From NCBI GenBank assembly GCA_032622095.1, contig CP136065.1, positions 94,995,343 through 95,059,342 of the forward strand: 64,000 nt of DNA. Reading direction: 5' to 3'. The notes below the pieces were generated by a model, which did no database searches, was not told the origin of the DNA, and saw only the letters and a list, made by a program, of their open reading frames with translations. Source of the stretch: Siphonodentalium dalli (taxonomy: Eukaryota; Mollusca; Scaphopoda; Gadilida; Siphonodentaliidae). A program made the position numbers and the translations under genes. Positions 39,301 through 51,020 of this stretch are shown in pieces. Position 1 is the stretch's first letter. The number at the start of each line of letters is the position of its first letter.

Positions 39301-41440
39301 GTTTGGCATCTGAACAAAACTATACACATTTTAACATTCTTACTGTTGATGGCGATTTGAACAAATATGCCGCCCGTAGTCATTTAAGGATTAACGGTCA
39401 TGTGGACTGTTTTATGTAGATGTAACCGTGAAGTATGTGGTCATACAAGTTATGATCACTTACCTCGCGGTTACATCTCCATAAAAACAGTCCACATGAC
39501 AGTTAATCCTTATATTTATATACATTTATCGAAAAAGCCACTTTTGTAAATGTATTTAAATCGAAAAGTGTATCGTGACAAAACCAGCCCAAAATATCCC
39601 ATAGCACCCGACCAGAAACCAACTGAATACTTTTTCAAAATGAGGCTCTTTATATTGAAACCTGATTTATTAAGTCAATCCTGTGCAAATGCGCCCAAGA
39701 CATTACGCGTTCTTCTCCAAAATAAATGACGCGTCGATGTATTTCTAACCCTCTGACCAAAGGGATTGGTTTATTGGTTTGGGGGGGGGGCTAACACCGG
39801 GATTGTCGGAAGGATCGATGGGTCCTCCCCTCTTGACCCTCTTGCGCGTTCACCGATATTTAATTGCAACTAATCACGAGCGCGCCGACCAATCGGAACG
39901 CTGGATTTAGTTATAATCACACTCAGTGCATGTGTAAATATATTGGGATAGAGCACGCGAGCAGAGTATCATCCACTTCTATTTTCTTTTCAGAAAACGG
40001 ACTAGTTCCAATCTGGAAAATGTCTTCTTTCCTGGGCGTCACACCGGCACGATTGAGAGAGGCTGCGACCAGAGATCCTGGTACCACATCGCGCATTGAG
40101 TTTGTGAATGATTGCGTGCGAGCCCACCAGGGCCACGGGGTCACAGTAAGTGTATAGCGGCAATGTTCTGTTAATTTTGTTTGAGGTTTCTGTAAATCAC
40201 TTTTTTTATTGTATGGTAGCATATCTAAAATCACACGAATAATATGTTATGCAATACTGTAACTTGCATATACATAATATGTTACCGACCTTAGAAGTAT
40301 ATAACGATGTGAAAACGGAAGGACATATTATGTACTTGTTCGGGTGCGTGAAACTAATAAGTTATTACTCAGGTGCTATGTCAACTGGGGGACTGTAGCA
40401 TTCTACTTTGCCGAAAATGTCAAGAAAATCGACCGTACCACTACATAGAAAACATTGTCTGAACTATGCTTAATTGTAAATATTTAGAACCAAATTTGAT
40501 TTTTGAGACAGTGCAATTTTATTTTGATTGTGGGTGGGTGTACTTCGGAAAACGATTTCATCTCCACCACTGCATTTAAAAAATATATAAGAATACATAT
40601 ATAAGACGTGTGTTGTATATATCTGTAAAACAACTACTTTGAACCAGATTAATCCCCATTTCTATTTGAGCACCTTACCGGATTGTATCACATCACTTTA
40701 ATTGGTATTCGAAATGTTTTAACCCCTCTGCATGATGTCAAGCTTACCAGCATATATATGCATCACATACACGAGGCAATTATGATTATACATTTCTTTT
40801 ACAGATTGAACCCATATCTGCCGGGTGGAGTCACGTTGACCTAAACGAGACCATGACACTGGTGCACTACACACACAAGAAGCATATGAGTAGCATCCGC
40901 CTTAGTGTAAGTAACCAACTCTACATACAATACAACAGACTCCAGTCAAATATGTTGTGAAAAATAATTATGTAACCAAATTTATAATTACTATCATTAC
41001 TCAAATTAAAGAGATAGATTCAATTGTCATATAGTTGCTGGCCACGACTAGATCTACAGGAAGTGTATCAACCAGCCATTTTTCAGTAGTCAAATTGCCG
41101 AATATATTAAAACCATTGCAAACAAATCATACATACCATGCACATGTCACTAAGGCATTTACTGTCAATTTACTGATATTTTTGAAATAACTACATTGTT
41201 GTTTTACTGTGCATTTTTGCTTTTCAGGGACTCGTTTGTCAAAACAGAGAGTTTGTGCACATGAGGAGGTTTTCGGCAGCATCAGACGATGCAGCAATTA
41301 AGAAGGGGTACTCAGCGGTTGTTTTCATGCAGTCAAGGGCGCTGGGTGCGATGGGGGCCAATGTATGGCGAAATGGTGTCCATACCTACATGACAAAGGG
41401 ACCTATAATTCCAGAAATTCTAACTGTCAATTGTTTGTAA
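36234..41440 (+). CDS. SGNH-hydrolase-like protein carried by the MULE, seven exons
   Basis: Exons 36234-36357, 37408-37666, 38214-38343, 38685-38829, 39994-40145, 40805-40906, 41228-41440; all GT-AG, phases consistent, 374 residues, no lesion. The N-terminal half has the SGNH (GDSL esterase family) blocks: GSSH with Ser11, IMILLGGNS with Asn67, and DNIHFDPHH with Asp154 and His157. The C-terminal half (about residues 173-374, including LVPIWKMSSFLGVTPARLRE and the tail FMQSRALGAMGANVWRNGVH) is unrecognised. SGNH folds are esterases in free enzymes and also occur in ORF1 of some CR1-type LINEs; here the substrate is unknown and a DNA- or protein-handling role in transposition is only conjecture. 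The Met at 36234 directly follows a CCAG acceptor-like site, so a non-coding or coding exon further upstream is possible. AATAAA at 41535 could serve as polyadenylation signal. Confidence 0.85.
37408..37666 (+). CDS. SGNH-like gene exon 2 (block III)
   Basis: Encodes DFQHCDAFKEMQKADPVG, IMILLGGNSIRPHSTPDELA and the segment to GSWNGKR; the Asn of GGNS is the oxyanion-hole residue of block III. Acceptor TTTTTAG, donor GTAAGT. Confidence 0.87.
38214..38343 (+). CDS. SGNH-like gene exon 3 (block V)
   Basis: Encodes LANKLLSADPNFRMIRSKAN and YVVSPDNIHFDPHHTGGIKQ. Asp154 and His157 are the block V catalytic pair. Too short to stand out as an open frame; found by phase and motif. Confidence 0.85.
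38685..38829 (+). CDS. SGNH-like gene exon 4
   Basis: Encodes DYNAETESIQHEIVNSEHTL and LDRIGRALIRALRWEKQLVP, probably helical linker. Acceptor CTTACAG, donor GTAAGT. Confidence 0.85.
39386..39511. mobile_element. Foldback miniature element in SGNH-gene intron 4
   Basis: Arms AAGGATTAACGGTCATGTGG and CCACATGACAGTTAATCCTT pair through GACTGTTTTATG.AGATGTAACCG..AG with few mismatches around an ~18-bp loop. Lies between exons 4 and 5. Confidence 0.8.
39994..40145 (+). CDS. SGNH-like gene exon 5
   Basis: Encodes NGLVPIWKMSSFLGVTPARL and EFVNDCVRAHQGHGVT. Acceptor TTTTCAG, donor GTAAGT. Confidence 0.85.
40375..40760 (+). repeat. Dispersed repeat inside SGNH-gene intron 5, copy 2
   Basis: Same family as 18785-19140 (inverse) and 56450-56770 (same strand). 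Its presence in the transposon shows that the MULE was itself hit by, or carries, a genome repeat. Confidence 0.7.
40805..40906 (+). CDS. SGNH-like gene exon 6
   Basis: 34 codons, IEPISAGWSHVDLNETMTLV to HMSSIRLS. Acceptor TTTACAG, donor GTAAGT, phase 0 on both sides. Confidence 0.83.
41228..41440 (+). CDS. SGNH-like gene exon 7 (last)
   Basis: Encodes GLVCQNREFVHMRRFSAASD through GPIIPEILTVNCL-stop. Acceptor TTTTCAG. AATAAA follows about 95 bp after the stop. Confidence 0.85.
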   Translation, partial: GLVCQNREFVHMRRFSAASDDAAIKKGYSAVVFMQSRALGAMGANVWRNGVHTYMTKGPIIPEILTVNCL

Positions 41441-41584
41441 TGCGATTATTGTTATTACTGATCTTCAATTATTTCGCATTTATATTCTCTATTGCATATT
41501 TCTATGTTAAAATATTAATTATGTTAATTATATCAATAAATGTTATAACGAACAAACACATCGCATTTCTATGTTGGTAATCTT

Positions 41585-43973
41585 TCGATGTTTTGGCCGG
41601 CGACTCGCCCTCGTTTCTTTTATTGGGGGCACAATTTTTGTAATTCTGAATAAATCTGGCAAGTTTAGGGGTTAATATCGTCACTTCAGTTTGGCCGTGA
41701 CCATCGTCCGTGTGTATGCGAGTTTCCGTGACACCCGTGAACAGATACGTACAATAAAATCACTCCTAGACGCAGTAGGGGCGGTCCGGGCTGTTAGCTT
41801 CGTTATCGGTAAACATATTCGGCGATGGCGGGATTTTAGGGGTTAATTGCCAGGCTTTCGTGGGCGACTCGCCCTTATTTCTTCGTGAGTGTAGTCAAAT
41901 GTACTTCTGCAACACATATGTAAGGAGTTATTAGTAGTACAATGGGATTAAGCGGTCCGGGCTGTGAGTTTGTTTATTTGGGGCACAATTTGGTAATTCT
42001 GAATGAATCTGGCAAGTTTAGGGGTTAATATCGGCACTTCTGTTTTGCCTTGACCATAGTCCGTGTGTTTGTGAGTTTCCATGACACCCGTGTACATATA
42101 AGGACTCAAACATCACACCTAGACGCCACAGGGGCGGTCCGGGTTGTCAGCGTCGTTTCATTAACACCCCCGCACAGGTATGGATACTAAAATCCCACCT
42201 GGACGCAGCAGGGGCGGTCCGGGCTGTTAGCTTCATTTCGCGGCGAACATTTTCGCCGATGCCGGCATTTTGAGGGTTAATAGCAACCCTGGGTGGGTTT
42301 CCATGACACCCCTGCACTTATATTGCCATTAAAATCACTCATATAGTCCATATGGGGGGTCCGGGCTGGACTTGGATGGTCCGGGCTGTCAGCGTCGTTA
42401 TGGGTAAACATAATCGGCGATGGCGGCATTTTGGGGGTTAATTGCCAGGCATTCGTGGGCGACTCGCCCTTGAATCTTCTTGAGTCTAGTCGAGGGTAGT
42501 TCCACAACACATATGTAAGGAGTTATTAGAAGTACGAGGACATTAAGGGGGTCCGGGCTGTGAATTTGTTTATTGGGGGCGCAATTTTTTAATTCTGGCT
42601 GAATCTGGGAAGTTTAGGGGTTAATAAGCGGCACTTCCGTTTGACCTTGACCACTCTCCGTGCGTATTTGGGTTTCATTAACACCCTCGCACATGTATGG
42701 ATACTAAAATCATAACTGGACGCAGCAGGGGCGGTCCGGGCTGTTAGCTTCATTTCACGGCGAACATTTTCGCCGATGCCGGCATTTTGAGGGTTAATAG
42801 CGACCCTGAGTGGGTTTCCATGACACCCCTGCACTTATATTGGCCTTACAATCACTCATATAGTCCATATGGGGGGTCCGGGCTGGACTGGGATGGGCCG
42901 GGCTGTCAGCGTCGTTATCGGTAAACATAATCGGCGATGGCGGCATTTTGGGGGTTAATTGCCAGGCATTCGTGGGCGACTCGCCCTTGTATCTTCGTGA
43001 GTGTAGTCGAGGGTAGTTCCACAACACATATGTAAGGAGTTATTAGAAGTACGAGGACATTAAGGGGGTCCGGGCTGTGAATTTGTTTATCTGGCTGAAT
43101 CTGGGAAGTTTAGGGGTTAATAAGCGGCACTTCCGTTTGACCTTGACCACTCTCCGTGCGTATTTGGGTTTCATTAACACCCTCGTACATGAATCGATAC
43201 TAAAATCATAACTGGACGCAGCAGGGGCGGTCCGGGCTGTTAGCTTCATTTCACGGCGAACATTTTCGCCGATGCCGGCATTTTGAGGGTTAATAGCAAC
43301 CCTGAGTGGGTTTCCATGACACCCCTGCACTTATATTGCCATTAAAATCACTCATATAGTCCATATGGGGGGTCCGGGCTGGACTTGGATGGTCCGGGCT
43401 GTCAGCGTCGTTATGGGTAAACATAATCGGCGATGGCGGCATTTTGGGGGTTAATTGCCAGGCATTCGTGGGCGACTCGCCCTTGAATCTTCTTGAGTCT
43501 AGTCGAGGGTAGTTCCACAACACATATGTAAGGAGTTATTAGAAGTACGAGGACATTAAGGGGGTCCGGGCTGTGAATTTGTTTATTGGGGGCGCAATTT
43601 TTTAATTCTGGCTGAATCTGGGAAGTTTAGGGGTTAATAAGCGGCACTTCCGTTTGACCTTGACCACTCTCCGTGCGTATTTGGGTTTCATTAACACCCC
43701 CGCACAGGTATGGATACTAAAATCCCACCTGGACGCAGCAGGGGCGGTCCGGGCTGTTAGCTTCATTTCGCGGCGAACATTTTCGCCGATGCCGGCATTT
43801 TGAGGGTTAATAGCGACCCTGAGTGGGTTTCCATGACACCCCTGCACTTATATTGCCCTTACAATCACTCATATAGTCCATATGGGGGGTCCGGGCTGGA
43901 CTTGGATGGTCCGGGCTGGTCCGGGCTGGTCCGGGCTGGTCCGGGCTGGTCCGGGCGGTGTTTAGTCACACCC
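41585..43973 (-). repeat. Right terminal arm: inverted ~517-bp array
   Basis: Inverse of the left arm. Full units start (reading leftward) near 43847, 43330 and 42834 with a partial near 42317; spacing is 517, 496 and 517. The 496-bp unit has lost 21 bp at about 43090. A and B variants alternate as in the left arm (A at 43523 and 42510, B at 43027). Two degraded pieces (41590-42165) form the inner edge. Confidence 0.92.
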
Positions 43974-43982
43974 CATCCTGAC

Positions 43983-44287
43983 AGATCGACGTAGACGAAC
44001 TGGTTGAATTGGTCTCGAGTGAAGCCTTATCTTTATGTGACTGTGAGACGAACTCGTGACTTGAACACATGGCGTCTTCATGATCCCTTTCCATACATGC
44101 TGCAATTCTGTGTACATATACATACGTTTATGGAACGTTCACATATCAGCAACGAACGCAAACGACATGCTGCGTTGTCAATATTCACACGGATCAGAAG
44201 CAATTACATACTATCTCCCTCAATGACATAATTATATTAGAATAGACAATTTTCATGGTTTCCGATGTCGCATTCAAAATAGTAACT
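43983..44287. other. Right flank of the MULE
   Basis: Short unique-looking stretch between the transposon and the TTAA element. Nothing recognised. Confidence 0.5.
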
Positions 44288-44623
44288 TTAACCCTTTACC
44301 CAACAAAACCGGCCAAATAAAGCTGCAACAGCCTAAATTATCTTGGGTCTGTCTCAATAAAACCATACAAATATGGATATCATTGGAACCGGCTCATTGA
44401 CCACATTGTGATGGTTACAGTTATGCCCTGTGCCAATGCATTCTCTTATATGTGCGAGTCGACCATAGGTCGCCTCGCATATATAAGAGAATGCATTGGC
44501 CTAAAAAAAATAATAATGTGTTAAGCCAATGCATTCTCTTATATATGCGAGGCGACCTGTGGTCGACTCGCATATATAAGAGAATGCATTGGCACAGGGC
44601 CGTTCTGTTGGGTAAAGGGTTAA
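44288..44623. mobile_element. piggyBac-like miniature element, copy 2 (TTAA flanks)
   Basis: TTAA at 44288-44291 and 44620-44623; perfect 14-bp ends CCCTTTACCCAACA / TGTTGGGTAAAGGG. Near-identical to 7855-8246 except that the A/T-rich spacer between the two hairpins is reduced from about 80 to about 20 bp. Also bears the AATAAAGCTGCAACAGCCTA block. Confidence 0.9.
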
Positions 44624-44947
44624 AATCCTCTGCCACCACTGCCCCACCAGTGTGATTCTGGATGTGAACATATTCCAACAATATCAGACAATGGATTTAC
44701 CTATTTCGAACTCTCCCAAGTCACAGTTAACTCTAAGCTTCTTTGGCTCCGATCTCCTCTGGTTTCTGTTGTCCGCCATTTGTTTCCCCGGATAGTTTCC
44801 ACTATTAGGAAATTTTCCCACTCCCTGTTGTTCCCGGAGCAAAACATAGTCGATGTGCACTCTTCCATAACCGCGCCAATCACCCTTATTACGAATTACG
44901 CCCCCGTTTACAGTGATAATTACCTACAAATTAAGTGGTCATGGAAA

Positions 44948-45258
44948 TATGCTATGCTGTTAGTGGGTCCTGTTGATTTAGCTATGTTAAAGGGTCCTGC
45001 TGATTTAGCTATAATGTTAGTGGGTCCTGCTGATATAGCTATGATGTTAGTGGGGTCCTGCTGATTTAGCTATAATGTTAGTGGGTCCTGTTGATTTAGC
45101 TATGATGTTAGTGTGTCCTGCTGATTTAGCTATGATGTTAGTGGGTCCTGCTGATTTAGCTATGATGTCAGTGGGTCCTGCTGATTTAGCTATGATGTTA
45201 GTGGGTCCTGCTGGTTTAGCTATGATATTAGTGGGTCCTGCTGATTTAGCTATGATTG
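44948..45258 (+). repeat. 30-bp minisatellite, about ten copies
   Basis: Unit TGTTAGTGGGTCCTGCTGAT + TTAGCTATGA, 30 bp, hence an open frame repeating MLVGPADLAM. Two places show an added or missing base (45052, 44990). No promoter or homology suggests a real protein. Confidence 0.92.
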
Positions 45259-45334
45259 TGGTGGAGAAAAGTGATGCTGTTAATAAAATGTACCATTATA
45301 TTTCTCAAATTATAATTTTCGCTTATATATAAGC

Positions 45335-45810
45335 GTGTGCCCCCCATAGATGGCAAGAGTATACATTGGCCTAACAATATTTACCTTAACCTTGTACGCC
45401 AGTGCATCTCTTATACATATGATGCTCCTTATGGGAGACTCGCATATATAAGAGAATGCATTTTATCTTTAACAATGCACCAGCGCAGCTCCCGTCATGG
45501 AAGGGTTATACTAATAAATGTGTGCTCGTTAATGTACCATGCCAATACATGTACATCTCCTATACATGTTACACATTTCACCCTTCCATGAATGGATCTT
45601 CCTGAAATTTTGCGAAAATCATGTGCCAATGCATGTTCTTATACAGGCGAGTCTATAATAGGGCACCTCGCAGATATAAGAGAATACATTGGCCTAACAA
45701 TATTTACCTTGACATTGTAAGTCATTGCATTCTCGTATCTATATGAGGCTCCCTATGGGAAACTCGCATATATAAGAGAATGCACTGGCATATTATATTT
45801 AATGCTGCAT
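45335..45810. repeat. Palindromic hairpin repeat cluster
   Basis: Three or four diverged hairpins with CATTCTCTTATA-type arms and GAGGCTCCCTATGGGA-type tips, separated by CAATATTTACCTT and CAGCGCAGCTCCCGTCATGG blocks. Same family as 70-275 and 22600-22840. Confidence 0.78.
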
Positions 45811-46600
45811 CATGCCATGCCAATTGTACCATGCCAATGCACGTACGTAATGGCGACGTCACCTCCTATTCCTATAATACATTTCACCCGACAGTTCTTT
45901 CAAATCCTCCCGGGTCTTTTCCCCAAACTGCAAATATGTCAATCGCTAAATATAAGAAGCAACGAAATGTTGAAAAAAAGTTAATTAAATAAATAAAAAA
46001 GAACACACAAATTAAAATAAGCTCACTATGGGTCTATTTCAGAATCAAATAGATGTGAATATGTAGGTTCAATATGAACCTATTTGCAGACCAGATGTAC
46101 GCTCTTTATATATGTGTTTTCACTGTGGACCGCGCCATCTAACAGAATAACGGGTATGAGTTCGCTGTGGACTTTGCTTGTTTCAGAATAAAAAATAAGT
46201 CGAATATGAACCTATGTGAATATTTTGGTCCAAATTTGGGTGAAGCGAACACAGGGGCCGATGGAGGCCCCTTTGTGTTCCAGCCAGTTTCTTATATTTA
46301 TATAGTTTTTCCTTATTAATGTCTACACATATCTATAATATATCTGCAGTGTCGATATTATACATATATTATATATATGTATATGAGCCTATGTCATCCT
46401 TGTTAATAATTATTTCATCTATATAATTTGTAATTGATAACAAATTGACTCCATGTATGCTATACTTATACTTTCATAAGCGTTTCACGGATAAATTTCC
46501 TATTGATATAATCCCACCAAAATTTGAATTCACAATAGTAAAATGATATTCGTATTAGTTTCCACGCATAAGTACCGATTTTCCGCACAACGACAAAATC
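45810..46600. other. No gene recognised
   Basis: AT-rich; short TA-rich run at 46355-46382 and a duplicated phrase GAATATGAACCTA / AATATGAACCTAT at 46069 and 46203. Nothing else seen. Confidence 0.5.
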
Positions 46601-49600
46601 ATATGGCAACACCCAAGGGCGCATATTACAGAAATTTAGAAATTTTCAACTATGTCTGCAAATAGCATACCTTTGAGTGAGGTTGGGGTTACACATTATT
46701 TCGCGGCAAAATGGTCTCAAATAGAAGGAGATGAATTCGATCCCGATAGCATCCAACTTTGGAACCAAATTACAAGCCAATATTTCTCGCCTACACAGGG
46801 TAAAAAAAGTGCTCTCAAATAATATAAAATTTCTATCTTCGGCCTAAATCGCAGAAGCCTTAACGCAAATTATGGAGATCTAAAAAACTTACTTTGTGAT
46901 TTGAAAACAGAAGAAAATTTGTTTGATGTTATCGCCCTAACAGAAATATTCAAAGTACATAGTTCCTCAGATTTTTCACTTCCCGGATATCACCCCTTAG
47001 AATTCAAATCTCGACCTGACGGCGACGATGGCAGAGGCGGTGTTGGTATCTATATAAAGGAGAATCTTCAATATATAAACCCAGACCTGATTTGACAATA
47101 TTTATACCACACGTAATAGAAACATTATTTATAGAAATACACCGAGGGGCGAACGATAATTATATAATAGTATGTATTTATAGACCAAACACAGCACCAA
47201 AGGCCGATTTGGACAAATTTATGTTAAAATTCGATAATATATTAGAACAAGTGAACAATTACATAATAGGAGACCTCAACATCGACCTCTTAAATTTCGA
47301 GACGCATAAAAAAACTAACGATTTCATAAACAATGTACTCAGAGGATTCGTGCCCATGATAACAAAACCGACAAGAATGACTGAACACTCTGCTACCCTA
47401 ATTGATCACATTTATACCAACAAAGTACAAGGTGGCCACCACACAGGGATAATTACCTGCGACATCTCCGATCATTTCGGCATATTCCTCTCCGAATCAA
47501 ACAAACACAGACCCATAAAACACTCTCATAAAAAAGTCACGTATAGGAACTACAACCCAAATAATGTCAATATTTTCAAAAACTTGTTAAAATCATGTAA
47601 ATTCGACTCAGTTTTCAGTTGTAACTTCCCCGATAAGGCATATGAATTGTTTTTAGACATATATATGAACGCGCATGGTCTAGCTTTTCCACTAATAACA
47701 CGAAATGTACCCAAAAATATATATAAAGCGCGAACCATGGATGACATCTGGACTAATCAAATCCTCTATTACTAAGCAAGAATTATACTCTAATAAACTG
47801 AAGGCACCTTCAGAAACAAATAAAATCGCCTATTTAAATAATCGTCAACTATATAACAAACTAATAAGGAAATGTAAAAATAATTATTATTGCGATAGTC
47901 TAGAAAAAATAAGAATGATATAAAAAACACATGGAATATTCTTTAAAACGCCATCAATAAAACAAAAAAATCATGTAACTACCCACAGACATTTACAAAT
48001 AACGATACAGAGCTATCTGACCCGAACATAATAGCCGAACAATTCAATGACTACTTTTCAAATATCGGTCGAAACACCAGCGACTCTATACACACTGGAA
48101 ATGATGCAAATTTCACTGATTACCTTCGAAATAGGCGAACAAAGGAATTCGAAATTGAACCTACATCGATACAGGAAATAATATTGACATGTTAAACTAT
48201 GAAAGGGAAAATGAGCAAAAATCACAACGGAATATCGACCGCACTTATGAAAGAGAGTATCTTCATAATAGTCCCACCACTTAAGCATATATTTAATCTA
48301 TCGTTTGAAGAGGGAATATTCACAAGGAAAATGAAAATTTCCAAAGTAGTCCCCATTCCTAAAATAAATAACACTAAGGAAATAACAAACTATCGCCCAA
48401 TCAGTATCCTGCCATCGTTCTCTAACTTGACTGCTTGAAAAAATAATGCAAAAACGACTAGTAGATTTTCTAAATAAACAAGAAATCTTGTATAAACACC
48501 AATATGGATTCAGACCAAATCACTCAACATTTCATCCGATAATGCACCTTCTAGATCATGTCGTTAAAAATGATGATACACACAGTCACGAGATTCCACC
48601 TTAGCTGTATTTATTGATTTATCTAAAGCATTCGATACGATCGACCACAACATACTTATATCGAAACTTGACCACTATGGCATCAGGGGTGTAGCAATAT
48701 CATGGTTCCATAGTTATTTGAATGAGAGGAGGCAATACGTTGAATATAGTGGAAGTACCTCTAGCCTAATGAATACCTCCTGTGGGGTACCCCAATGCTA
48801 AATTCTTGGGCCGATTATTTTTTTAATGTACGTGAATGATATGGTAAATTCTACAACAATGGACATTTTATCGTATGCCGATGACACCACACTGTTCACA
48901 AGCGGTAAAGATGGCGAACCAGTACAAAGTTATGTCAACAATGAATTAGCCAATGTATCCGATTCCGATTGGTGCTGCTGCAATAAACTTTCAATTAATA
49001 TTAATAAAAGCAATTATATTCTTTTACACCCACAAAACAATGACAAGAAATGGAATACTTTGAAATTAAAATATATGACTTACACACTCTCAATTCCTCA
49101 ATTTTCATGCATGACTGGTGTTATAACCGTCTGCCTGCGTCTTTTGGAATGATGTATAACAAACGAGCAAAATCAACCCCAAGACACCCGAATCCCGTAC
49201 TGTTGGAACTTCCTAGAACTGACTGGTCAGAAAACCTACCCCACCACGCCTTCCACACAACATGGAACAATATGGAAAAAGTCTATACTTCTTGCCAAAG
49301 CAGGCACACATCGAAGAAGCGCTTACAGATAGCCATGCTGAGAAATTACCCAGAAAATGTACGTTGTAAAAACATAGGATGTCCCGATTGTGCTCTATAA
49401 TACTATGAACATTAATTGTCATACGCGATGCATTATCCTAACTCTACTCGAATAATGTTCTTCACACCTGCAAGTGGACACACATCGCATTCTCGTTCCT
49501 AGCATGCCCACACACTACCATACATCATAGATGTTACCGTATATTATAATGATTACTCTAACGTGGCTATGACCCTATACCGCTAGACATACATATAACA

Positions 49601-50150
49601 TTACATATATGTAATATTGTTAATCTGAATTATCCCAAAACCTCACTCAACAAAGAGACTTTCCGGCGATCTTTATAGATCCTCATTGTGTTTACCGAAC
49701 TAAAGATGGTGGTATCTCTCGCCTGAATCCGTTGTAGCAACAAAAAACTAACTGTTTTGTTCCTAATAAACCCATGGAACTGGAACTGGAACCGAAACTG
49801 TCATATGTTTAGAAAATCTGAACAGTTCAAAACATTCATATGGAGAGATAATACATTTTCGAACTTATAACTCGTCTGGATTGGCTCGCAACCACACCAA
49901 TACTTGTTTTTGATATGCCCTAAGTACTGGATTCTACAAAGTTTTATATATTATTATAGTCTGTACGTGTGCGTGGATATGGATACAAGCATTTATTCTA
50001 TTATTTATACTGATACCTGTTTTAGGGGGTAGCAGGAAGACAGCCCGATAGGGCTAGGCTACCCCGACAATATACTGCTTTACCGTATTATGTATTTCTG
50101 CCATTGTACAATTCATGTATATTGTAAATAAATTATCCTATCCTTATACC
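46600..50150 (+). pseudogene. CR1/Jockey-like non-LTR retrotransposon, degraded
   Basis: Endonuclease part (46830-47490): FGLNRRSLNANYGDL, VIALTEIFK, DGRGGVGIYIKENL, IIVCIYRPNTAP, NNYIIGDLNIDLLNF, ATLIDHIYTN, CDISDHFGIFLS, the full order of an APE-type nuclease, over at least two frames. Reverse transcriptase (48290-49020): [84 protein letters not shown]-terminal remnant (49100-49400) has FHTTWNNMEKVY and NVRCKNIGCPDC. Several frameshifts and stops kill it, and part of the region between YADD and the C terminus appears lost. The 3' UTR runs to a tail CTATCC near 50150. It is the reference copy for 9820-11240. Confidence 0.85.
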
Positions 50151-50520
50151 ACCCCACACTGTAAGTTAGCATAATATTTGACATGTATATACCAGTGAAT
50201 TATGGATCGTCAAGTCTATAGCCGCGCACTCAAAACACATCCATTTATTCTATCCATCCACGCATTTAGTCATCTAGGCCAACAAGTTCGTACTATGATG
50301 TGTTTTATTGGTATGACAATTGGCTGTTGGCCAATAACCAAACAGGATTTAGGGTAACACGCACATGCTATGTACACATGTATGATCAAAAGCTATATGC
50401 AATAGAGGAAAATTACGATCAACCATATTCGGGAAGATGTCGGTGTATATAGTTCCTAATTGTTTCTACAATATATTGAGTTAAGTATAAGTGTTGGCTG
50501 TGTACACACCGACGAAATTG
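50150..50520. other. No gene recognised
   Basis: Unique-looking AT-rich DNA. The phrase ATTCGGGAAGATGTC at 50430 resembles GTTCGGGAAGATGTC at window position 4, so the segmental duplication may extend further with breaks. Confidence 0.5.
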
Positions 50521-51020
50521 ATATCCCATCCGTTGTGACGGTTAGGACATGACGTCTACAGTTAGAATTTACGCATTATTTCACAGGAACGTGCGCGAAA
50601 CCTCTCTAATATTGAACTAAACAGATCGGGGAGGGGTGTACGTCAATGACGTACAGTAATGCCCTAAATAATCGACTCCTTAACCACAGCAGAATTATGG
50701 GTAACTTTTCAGGATTTAGTCGAAAATATGGCTTGTTGCCATTTCATCTCTCAATTCCGGTTCTAATGGTACCTAAACTGTGATTTCGTACCAATATGTC
50801 ACTTAGGACAGAATGGTTCTCAGGTCGCGATATTGCCCTATAATTTATCACATTGAGTATATAAAATTAATCTTTGGAGCAGCAATTGATTCTTAATAAT
50901 CAAATAGGTTGCTGGTAGTAACCCTATAATCAGTGGGAAATTGGTCCGTCAAGAGATTTCCCAAACGCTGCAGGACTAAAGTAATGCCCTGAATAATCAA
51001 CTCCTTAACCACAGCAGAAT

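Larger units (their letters stand above)
24767..43982. mobile_element. Giant Mutator-like (MULE) transposon with target duplications
   Basis: The element proper is 24776-43973 (19,198 bp), bordered on both sides by the 9-bp direct repeat CATCCTGAC (24767-24775 and 43974-43982); 9 bp is the usual MULE target duplication. Ends are inverted: GGTGTGACTAAACACCGCCC, then four to five AGCCCGGACC units, then arrays of a ~517-bp repeat. Only the very first base differs between the ends (C versus G). The arms, about 3.8 kb left and 2.4 kb right, enclose two divergently transcribed multi-exon genes (transposase gene 30369-34872, SGNH-like gene 36234-41440). The inside also collected smaller repeats, including foldbacks at 28800-28915 and 39386-39511. 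The near-identical outer arm units and intact genes indicate recent activity. Long size, satellite-like arms and the gene set are not the textbook MULE. Confidence 0.9.

Noticed and set aside
44948-45258. CRISPR-like array
   Set aside because: Units are contiguous 30-bp repeats with no spacers, in a eukaryotic genome; it is a minisatellite.
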